NCBI GenBank assembly: GCA_003116875.1
Contig: BCKT01000001.1
Span: 697,763-761,762 of the forward strand
Source: Takashimella koratensis
Lineage: Eukaryota; Basidiomycota; Tremellomycetes; Trichosporonales; Tetragoniomycetaceae
DNA: 64,000 bases
Direction of reading: 5' to 3'
Below, in pieces: positions 55,651 to 64,000 of this stretch. The notes below the pieces were generated by a model. It was not told the origin of the DNA and did not search any database. It saw only the letters and a list, made by a program, of their open reading frames with translations. Positions within the stretch are counted from its first letter, which is position 1, and every line of letters starts with the position of its first letter. The position numbers and the translations under genes are program-made.

Positions 55651-56199
55651 ATGCATCTCATGTACACCCTCGACGAGAAGAACAACCGGTGAGTCTGGCG
55701 TTCTTCTTCCTCTCCTCGATCCCCTTGGAGTTCTCGTCGGAGTGTCTTTTGTGGTCATTCGAGTTCGACTTTGTAGATCCCGTTCAGATACTGATTCTTC
55801 TTAGAGTTTACACGCTCAAGAAGGCTACGAGCACCGGCAAGCCCACCAAGTCTGCCCACCCTGGTGAGTCATTGTTAAAGTTGCAATGTAGACATGGATG
55901 GCGAGGGAAGGAATCGTAAATTTGATGCAGGCGTTCAAGTGGTTGTGTTCTATGGTCATGATGATGCTCGAGCTAGCGCTGACTCTTGTGCCAGCTCGAT
56001 TCTCTCCAGACGACAAGTTCTCGAGGCACCGTGTGACTATCAAGAAGCGGTAAGTCACTCTTAATCTGTCTTGGGTGCCATTTCAGACCCTCCTCGACCC
56101 TTCGCTATCTGAAGAACCCTGTCCAAAGATCCGTTTCACTGACAGCTTATTTGCAGATTCGGTATCCTCCCCACCCAGCTCCCTAGCAAGCCGCTTTAA
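55651..56199 (+). CDS. NOP10: H/ACA snoRNP subunit Nop10
   Basis: Small core protein of H/ACA ribonucleoproteins, which pseudouridylate rRNA and snRNA together with the Cbf5/dyskerin, Nhp2 and Gar1 subunits in the nucleolus. Four exons: 55651-55688, 55805-55863, 55995-56049, 56157-56199; 64 aa, exactly the usual size. Nearly the entire protein matches the family: [19 protein letters not shown], then [20 protein letters not shown], then [17 protein letters not shown]. Eukaryotic Nop10 lacks the archaeal zinc Cys set, as here. Every exon is shorter than 60 nt, so simple open-frame searches miss the gene. It converges on the GT31 gene. Confidence 0.96.
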
Positions 56200-56468
56200 C
56201 CGTGTCCCTCTCGATCCTTATCTTCTCCTTCTTGTTTTTCTCAGACCACCTGGTCACTTTTCATCCCTTTCCACGACCCCTTGCGAGAGGTGTCGTTGTT
56301 GTACTCCATATCTGAAGTAATAGAATGCAGAGTCATCGGTCATGATATTGTGCATGATATGACAGTCTCTCTCATCCCGTTCACTCCCACGTCGCTTGCC
56401 TACACATAAAAGTAGACTCGCAGAGCCTCTCAATCTCTTATCTCTCGCCGAATGTCAACCCTGCCGAC

Positions 56469-58292
56469 CTACATATCATTGACGTTACCTCCCACGTCCC
56501 ACCCGAGCTCCTTCTGCCGCTCGTGCTCCTTCTGCGCCTCTTGCGGCGTAAGCTTCCCCTTGGCGACACTAAGTTTGGGCGGGACCCCATGTTCTGGCGT
56601 GTACGGTCTATCTGCGTCGGCCCAAAGCTGCACAATCCGGTTGTGCTGCTCCTCGACCCATTCGTCGAGCTTGAGCCAATCTGCGAACGCACATCAAACC
56701 TTGTCAGCTGGATCGTCGCGTAGAGTATTGTCTTAAACAAGGGAAGCGAGGCATGGACTCACGTAGGCCGACAGTCTCGACCGACACGTCGAGCTGATTC
56801 CAATCGCCCATGGTCCAGCCCATATCTATCCGCGTGATGGGATCGGTGTTGACGTCGAGATGTCGAAGCCATTGACCCGTCCGTGCGTCCTCGATCTTGA
56901 TTGTATGTGAGGGGGGCATATCGGCGTTCCCAATCCACGACACCTGCACATTTACGAACACGGCATTGTCAGCGCCTTGATCTACACAAAGAAGAAGATG
57001 TGCACGGTGCAACGCAACACTTACCAGAGGCCAGCTCATGGCGTATGCCAAGCCACGGAAATAGTCACCAAAGTATCCCGACCGACCGGCTGATGTACCC
57101 CAATACACGTTGGTGGCGCAGTTGAGGTCCTTGAATGCTGAGACCATGTTAGGCATCACAAGTAAAGTCTGTGGGTCGTCAGTTTCAGAAAATGTTGGGG
57201 TGAAGAACGCCAAGCTTGAGGTAACGCACATCGTCATCGGCTTTCCTGCAAGTGGGGTCAGCAGAGGATCAAAAGAAACCAAAAAGGGATGAAATCTTAC
57301 ATTACAAAACGGGGTCGTCCCTTGACCCGCCCAGGTCCGGAGAATGTCTTTGCGACATGCTTGAAGTACTCGTGTGTCTTGCCCAAATCGATATTATCGA
57401 TAATCTAGAGTTTGTGGTCAGCGGCCGAACCCATTATAAAGTGAGCCAATGCGCAGTCGGACGATGTCGAATGGGAGCCAGGGTACGAGATCGCAAAAAC
57501 TCACGGGTAGTAAGACGATATCGTTGTGTTCTGAACTCTCTTTGCTGAGGTCCGCGACTAGGGATGCTCTATTCTTCACGGCTTGACGGTCAGATTTATC
57601 TGGTAATGGTGGAAGGCCGAGGATGAATTTGATGGTGACAAGGTGGGGTGGGAAGTCGGGCAGGACGACTTTGCGATATCTAAAAGTGTGCCGTGTCAGT
57701 CAAGCTATTGCAGGAATTGTCGGTTGCGCGCCGATGAGGACAGAGAGGTAGTGTCGTCGTAAACGTCGAGGGAGGCTACCTGCGCGAACCACAGCCTCGC
57801 CTCCAACCGGCGGCACTGAATCCCAACTCACAGATCTCTCCTCGCTCTCCGCTCAGCTGTTGAGAACACACCCAAGTACACCAAGACCCCATCATCCTCT
57901 CCTCCATCGAGGGGCACGTCGCACCCTATCTCATGTGGTTGTTTCGCACTGAGCAACGCAAAATCCGGTTCCTCAAAACTTCTCTGAATCTCTTCATCAA
58001 CCAGATGCGCGTCTTTCCCGGCTGCGACGTTCTTTCCTTCTCCTATATCCGCGGGGGATCCGACGGCGGGGACGGTGTTGATGACTTGGCCACCGATGAC
58101 GACGGTCGACCAGCGAGACGAGGATGCAGCGTTGACTGCGAGGATGACGAGAGCGGCGATCAGAGTCACGAGGATGCAGAGCGCGGTTTTCAGGCGGACA
58201 GAAGGTCGAATAAGGATGTGTTTCGCTTGGTGTGAGATTCGTGGGGGAATGGTGATTCGCGGTTTTGAATGGTAATGCGACGCGGGCATCAT
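56469..58292 (-). CDS. GT31-type glycosyltransferase, type II membrane protein
   Basis: Predicted Golgi glycosyltransferase of the beta-1,3-galactosyltransferase-like fold (GT31). Exons in coding order: 58292-57832, 57679-57505, 57404-57301, 57245-57230, 57168-57025, 56943-56763, 56680-56469; 430 aa. A short basic N terminus precedes one membrane span (about 36-55, TALCILVTLIAALVILAVNA), a type II topology. The lumenal domain begins with VYLGVFSTAERRARRDLYRK, then NDIVLLPIIDNIDLGKTHEY and GRPRFVMKADDDTLLVMPN. The DDD at about 250-252 is the metal/sugar-nucleotide site; its three codons lie in a 16-nt exon (57245-57230). YWGTSAGRSGYFGDYFRG and YAMSWPLVSW follow as in the family. Two adjacent ATGs start the frame; an upstream in-frame ATG (58445) would bury the signal-anchor. 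The acceptor sugar is unknown. Confidence 0.85.
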
Positions 58293-59433
58293 CGTGGTGA
58301 TGGGTATCAGAGGGGGCGGGGTGGGAGGGGGAAGGGGAAGGTGATGAAAAGAGCAAAGGGGGTGAAGGGCAGCGTGTGCAAGTTGACCCAAAGTTGAGAG
58401 TGAAAGCTGGCGAGTGATCGAATGTTGAGCGAGGTTACGGATCACCAGTTGCCTTCGCCAGAGCTCTATCGCTACCGCCTATTGGAGACTGACTGTCGAG
58501 TCCAGATCTGTATGTTGTCTTTGCGGTCTCCAACGCTGTCCATCGGCCGCGAGGCGATGTCAAGGGCCTTGAAGGGACGGGGTGCGCCAGAAATAGACGA
58601 TGCAGGGTCGGTGGAGGACAGGTCGGGCGAGGCGCGTGAAACGACCAGTGGTGAAGGTTGAGAATACAGTGGCCGAGCTCGACGATCTGGGAGTCGGTGT
58701 GGTCGAAGTTGAGGTCGAGATCGAGTTCGAGATCTAAAGCAAGCACAGGCGTCGAAAAGGTGATTGAAGGTGAGGGATCACAAAGGCAGCGACCGAGCAG
58801 GAACGGATGGGTAAAGTGACCGTCACGAGCAGGTAATATCTGTCCGATTCGTACTGATCCCACTTGTTCTTGCGCGATCAGAGGGTTCTTTGTCCTTTAT
58901 GTGTATCCTATCCTCGGCCGTCGAACTGAGTCGAGTCGAGTCGAATCGAGTCAAGTCGCGTTGAAGTTGAAGTTGATAAAGTCTGATTGAAAATGAGGAA
59001 GAGCACAAAGTAGAGAACAAATGTCACGCGCGTGAAAACAATCAGCCAACGGAGGCAGCACGGAGGCAGAACTTTGAACTGGCCTCACACCGGGATTCAG
59101 GCGGCCGCTTCCAAGTTAGGGTCGAGCGTCGAGGCGTTTAGAGGTCCGGGAATCGACACGAGCGAGGCACAGTGCCAAGCCGACTGATCCCTCGTCTGAC
59201 AAAGAAAGCGGATATCAATCTACATCGTATCTGACGACTTCTACATCTGCATCCGACTTGTTCGTGACCTATCTTGTTTCCCCAGTCTGTCCTCCCTCGA
59301 TTATTTTCCTTTGCGTCTTGTATAATTGATACTCTACATTGACGTCCACCCATGCTATATGCGATATACGATATCAAACTCTCTCAGTTCATCTACCTCT
59401 GATCCATCCTCCTATCTACTATCTCGTTCCCGC
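58293..59433. other. Upstream region of the GT31 gene, 3' flank of SKI3
   Basis: About 1.1 kb. Frames open on the minus strand near 58435-58863 are Pro-rich and unsupported. A GAGTC repeat lies at about 58928-58958; just beside it the minus strand has TCAACTTCAACTTCAACG, which looks like a transcript leader. The GT31 gene may have a long 5' leader or an unseen 5' intron. No TATA box found. Confidence 0.4.
58928..58958. repeat. GAGTC short tandem repeat
   Basis: About six GAGTC-type units with single-base variants (GAATC, CAAGTC), upstream of the GT31 gene. Confidence 0.7.
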
Positions 59434-62400
59434 TCACTCCGCCCCACTTTCAGCCTCTACGACCGCCCTCTTCGCCCAAGCCAATGCCATCCACTGTTCA
59501 TCCTTCCAGGGAACCATCATGACCCCTTTCATAATTCTCCTCTCCCCTCTTCCTTCCCCTTCCACACCTTCCAACACCTCTGCTACACCTCTCAACATCT
59601 CTGCTTCCGCCGCTTCTTCCACTTTCCTCCTCACCCCACCTACCGCTGTTCCGCTTGTTTTTAACAAATCACCTACAGCAGCTACTTCTCCACTACACAA
59701 CAGTGCCCGACTCAATCTCAACTTGGCGCCCATGTCTCCCGGGTTACTCACTACCGCCGACTCGAGGACAGCCAGCGCACCGGGGGTATCTCCCTGTGCC
59801 AGAGCGTTCACAGCCAAGACGGTGTCCGCCAGCCCGAACGGGTCTTCGATGAGTCGGCGAGTGGGGGGGATGGTGTGGAGTTCGGAGATTGAGGCGTCGA
59901 CGAGGTCAGAGTCGGAAGAGAGGAGAGCAATCGCGGCGAGAGTGGAGACCACGGGGACGCTGGGCTGGTCTCCCTCGAGGCTGGATGGTGTTAGTAGATG
60001 TCTTGCAGTTTGACGTTGATCTTCTTCCTCAATCTCATCTTTCCTCGTCCTCCCTCATCCCGCCCCTCTCTCATCTCATCGCTTCTCCCCCCACCTGACC
60101 CCAAAACCCCGGGCAAGACAAGACACTCACCATTCGAGCAAATTACTCTTCGCAGCCTCTTTCGCGTCCTCTCCACCTACTCCCCACAACGTCCTACTCA
60201 GAACCGTCGCTACTTCTCCTTTATCCCTTGGTTCACCCACACTCTCTGCCTCTTGCAGACACTTTTCAAACCTGTCCAAACTCTCTTCGACTTTCCCATT
60301 CCAGAACAAACTGAGCGCTTGTCCTAGTCTAACCTGAACGCGGAGGGCTACCGCCTGAGGATGCTGGTTAACCCCACTTCCACCTTCACCACCGCCATCA
60401 ATCAGATCCCAGCAATCATTAAGCGCCTCGAGAGCCGCTTCGTACTCCTTGGAAGCAAGTCGCACTCTCCCCAGGTTCGCCAAAACGACCGCATACCTAA
60501 TCTCAGTCTCTACCGATTCCGAGTGCTCGAATTCCTCTTCTAGCAGAGTCGCGGTATTCTGAAGTGCTCGTGCCGCTTCGTCGACGAGGCCCAGGCGCTC
60601 GCAGATCAAAGCGTACAGGTGCCAGGCGGATGCGTCGCGTGGTCGGGTATGGGTGTAGAGACGGAGAGCGAAGGCAGGTTGGTGTAGCGCCGAGGAAGAG
60701 GATGGGTCTGTCGCAATATTCTCGAATGTGAGTGCAGCTAACGCGAGGTCGGCTTCGAGCTGTGTCCACATATCCAGGCAATCCATCATTAGCTTCTATC
60801 CCCCTATACTTTTGTTCCAGTCTGTCCCCGGTACACTCACTAATGACCCAGCAGACAGCGTGACCGCATGCGAGACGAGCGCTTTTGCATGTTCCTTATC
60901 CTTATTACGGTGCGCCAACAGCCCCTGTCCCAACCAGGCCCTCGCCAAATCGGGATCCATCGTCTGCGCTTTGAGGAAACACTGATTCGCGAGTTCACGC
61001 TCATCAAGGCGAAGGTATAGGTATCCCAAGTTTGACCAAACTTCTGGATCTTTGGCATAGCACTCTAGCGAAACGACGAGGGCATGTTGAGCGAGCTGTG
61101 GACCGCCATGTAACGATATCCCTCCAGAATGAATCTGTGACTCTTCCGTCGAGCTCGCCGGTGAGCTCAGAGCAGCGGTGGATGCAATGACACCAAGGGC
61201 GTTCCAGAGTCGCTCGTCGCTTGCGTCTCGCTCAAGCGCCAGCCTTATCGCAGCGACCGCAGCTTTGAGCGCGTGCATTCTCTCGTTCTCGTCGATAGAT
61301 GACAAGGCGAACGCATGGAGCGCACTGGCCAAGTCGTAAAGTGCCGGATCGGATACCCTCGGTTCGTTACGCACCAAGTAGGCGCGGTACGCGTATGCGA
61401 AGACTGCCGATTTGATAGTGAATCGACCAACCCCAACCTCGTTGCTTCTGGCATTAGACTTGTGCACAAGGTCTCGTGCGTGTCCGAGGCCCGCCACTGC
61501 CGACCGCCTATCCTCGTCATCCTCCACTAGATACACCATCACCGGTGCGAGGTACTTCTCCGACTCGTCCCCATCCTCCTTTGTTGCCTCCAACAGTGCC
61601 AGATCAAACGCCGCGTCGGCTACAACCTTCCACGCCCATGGTCGGTGCTGTCGACCGGATTTCAATACCTCCTCTGCTAGGCTGATCGCAGCATGGAACG
61701 CGTTCCTCGCTCTTTGTCTGAACCCACCCGCCGCCTTCTGTTTACCGAGCGCGACCATCGCCGCTGCCTGTGCCGCGACAACGCCTACGCCCACCCCTCC
61801 GTCCAGGGCCGCCGTCATCTCCGCAACTTTGGCATACGTCTCGAGCGCCTCGTCCAGCGCCCCCAGCTGCACTTGGATATCGGCAATGTGGTACTTGGCC
61901 AACCAGTGTGTCGGGTCAAGCTCAAGCGCGTGATTGAGTGCTTTCAGACCAGCCACGTGTCGACCGCTCTTCACGTACGACTCCCCAAGCATGACCCAGG
62001 TAGAAACGTCTTCGGGTTCGGCACGGAGGGCGATTTGGTAAGCTTGCGCCGCTTTGCTGTAGTTTTTGTAATGCTATAACCACATGATCATTGAACGGCA
62101 TCAGCACCCAAGCGCAACACCAAGCTTAAGCCACTAAACCCCAGGTCTCTGCTGCGTCGTCCAATCGCTTAATCCACCAAGTTAGCTCACTCACCATCTC
62201 TGTCGATCCGAGTGCCTTCCACGCCCACCCATTCTTCGGCGCCAACCTCCCCTTTGCATCCAACACCTCCCCACCCGCTACACCTTCTACTCCACCTTCC
62301 CCTTCCATAACTCTCGTCGCGATTGCTCTGACCTGCGCCCACTCATCCTGATCGGCGTACCCCATTGCCAACCTCCTTGCGGCATCTGCTTCCGTCGCGT

Positions 62401-64000
62401 CGAGCTCAAACGCCTTCTGGAAACACTTGAGGGCTCGATCAGTGTCCGGAGGGAGAGAGGAGGAGTAGGCGATTCCCAAGGCCGTGTAAGCCGGTGCGTA
62501 GGTGGGTAAAGCTCGAGCAGAGGCCATGAACCATTCTTCGGCGTGAGTCCGGCTCTCTTCGTCTGCAGGAGGTGTGAGCGAGTGTTCTAGGCTATTCCAA
62601 GACCAAACTTCACTCACCTCCAATCATCCACTCTGTCTGTCCAAGCCTCCACCATGCCCTGGCCCTTACAAACGCTTCATCATCCTTGCCTTCCTTCTCC
62701 ATCCTCTCGTCTCTGACCTGAACGACCTCTTCCAAGATATCCCTTCCTTTCTCCAACTCGCCCTCATTGACAAGACACCACCCCTTTTCCTCCTTTGCCG
62801 CCGTAGCCTCACGCTCGTCTCCGCTTTGGTCAATGAGTGTTTCGAACCCTTTACGCGCTTCAGCCCAGTTGCCGGCGGCTTGGAAGATCTGCGATCGTGC
62901 GAATCGGGCTTCAAAGTCCACCGGGCGCGATTTGAGGACACCGTTCAAGAGCCGGGTCGCGCGAGTGTGGTGTTTCGGGGGGAAATAAGGAACGAGGGCG
63001 ACACCCAATGCCCCGTCCAACGATGCACGCACACTGCATCGTTAGCCAACTCACAAACACCATGTATACCATAGCACCCAACGTACCTCTCAAGAGTCAC
63101 CCCGCGCTCAGCCTCGAGATCTTTCAGAAGTACTCGACCCTTTTCTGCGTAGGCAATCGCGTTTGCCCAATCTTCCTCTTGTATACAAATTCTCGCCATA
63201 ACCCGATGAGCGAAGATCGATTTTCCCAACCGATCCATCAATTTCTGCATCCATATCAGTTCCTCACCTTGTTACCCATCACCACCTATACCGCACTTCC
63301 TAACCCGGACTCACCGTCATGGACGCGACAAGTTCTTCTCTCTCTTCCTGGTCGATGTCCTCCGCCAGCTGACCGTCGCGTTTCGCCAACCTTCTTGCTT
63401 TCCGCCTCTCTCTCGCATTAAGCGACGCGGCATTCTTCCGCTTTCGTGGTTTCTTTGCCTTGGCCCCGCTCCCTTCTGCTTCTCCCTCGACTGGTGCAGC
63501 CTCTTCCGATTCTTCTTCAGGCTCAGGAAGAGGGAGCTGGAACCAACGGCAATAGTCGTCTATGAAATCGGTAGTAGCGGAAGTCGGGAACGTCTTGGCG
63601 TACTTGTGCAAAAGTTCGAGATCGTAAACTGGTGAAAAAGGGGCTTGTCAGATCGCTTTTGCGATCCAAAGTATCATGAATGAGCCAGGACCTACAGATG
63701 GTGTACTCGTTCTTCCCCTCGATAACCCAGGACCAGCCTTCTTCTGCCCCGCTTCCGCTCACACCGAGCAACACGAACCCTTCGGCGAGGGCATCGGCGC
63801 GTGCTCGAGCCTCAGATTTAGTGAGCGCCGGGACCTCTGGGGCCGCGAACAGCGAAGGTAGCGGGAGGTCGAGGCCGTCGGGGGCAACGGGTTGACTTTT
63901 CTTTTTGTCCCCTTTGGACTCGGTGTCACTGATTGAATTATCAGCACCTACTCCGGCACCTTCCACCCATCACTCACCTAAGAACGCCCACAAGCCTTCG
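59434..64000 (-). CDS. SKI3: SKI complex TPR subunit Ski3/TTC37, 5' end outside window
   Basis: TPR scaffold of the SKI complex, which with the Ski2 helicase and Ski8 feeds mRNA to the cytoplasmic exosome. Exons in coding order inside the window: 64000-63978 (cut by the edge), about 63928-63696, 63628-63315, 63244-63087, 63033-62618, 62562-62195, 62073-60841, 60795-60131 (or from 60759), 59980-59434; about 1310 aa present. TPR-type helices occur throughout: APAYTALGIAYSSSLPPDTD, KNYSKAAQAYQIALRAEPED, WVMLGESYVKSGRHVAGLKA, EVWSNLGYLYLRLDERELAN, RAWLGQGLLAHRNKDKEHAK, SAWHLYALICERLGLVDEAA. A Lys/Arg-rich linker (KPRKRKNAASLNARERRK) lies between the first segments. The splice into the edge exon is ambiguous: 63977-63929 is a standard-sized intron, but the family-like reading EGLWAFL needs a 30-nt intron. 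The stop at 59434 follows a Ski3-like C terminus. Confidence 0.85.

Overview
This is a stretch of nuclear chromosome from a basidiomycete fungus, most likely a tremellomycete-type yeast. The lineage call is inference from gene architecture, not from a database search. The DNA is moderately GC-rich. Almost every gene is cut by short introns (mostly 45-100 nt, down to 35 nt) with GTRNGT donors, CTNAC-like branch sites and CAG/TAG acceptors. Genes are packed 0.3-0.6 kb apart on alternating strands. I find no transposon, rRNA, tRNA, CRISPR or plasmid-like element. Exon borders below were derived by hand from reading frame, splice consensus and family conservation.

Layout, left to right: single-pass membrane protein of unknown function (+); NSE2 SUMO ligase (-) back to back with RFA1, the large RPA subunit (+); full-length borealin (-) back to back with TFIIE-beta (+); a gene-poor 2.9 kb stretch with a long poly-C tract ahead of a hexose-transporter-like gene (+); a short-chain dehydrogenase (-); a 1630-aa Sec7/PH protein (-) back to back with the CTD phosphatase SSU72 (+); mevalonate diphosphate decarboxylase (+); a probable tiny mitochondrial protein (-); COP9 subunit CSN2 (-) back to back with RAPTOR/KOG1 (+); nucleoporin NDC1 (-) back to back with a 69-aa Cys-rich protein (+); TMA16 (-) back to back with TRS120 (+); SMC5 (-) back to back with NOP10 (+); a GT31-type glycosyltransferase (-); and the 3' part of SKI3 (-), which runs off the right edge.

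Most products are housekeeping: genome maintenance and mitosis (NSE2, SMC5, RFA1, borealin), transcription (TFIIE-beta, SSU72), RNA and ribosome biogenesis or decay (NOP10, TMA16, SKI3), membrane traffic (Sec7 protein, TRS120), nutrient signalling and uptake (RAPTOR, hexose transporter), isoprenoid synthesis (MVD1), protein turnover (CSN2) and nuclear pores (NDC1). NSE2 and SMC5 are partners in one complex (SMC5/6) and lie within 46 kb of each other. NSE2 shares its promoter with RFA1, and that promoter holds an ACGCGT box of the kind used for S-phase expression in yeasts.

I did not find a clearly new multi-gene system. The most unusual items are the Sec7 domain lacking the canonical glutamic finger, the long N-terminal extension on SSU72, a probable unlisted small mitochondrial gene, the repeated CACGTG palindrome in divergent promoters, the 69-aa Cys-rich protein, and several splicing oddities (GC-AG intron, 16-17 nt exons, a 51-nt in-frame intron).
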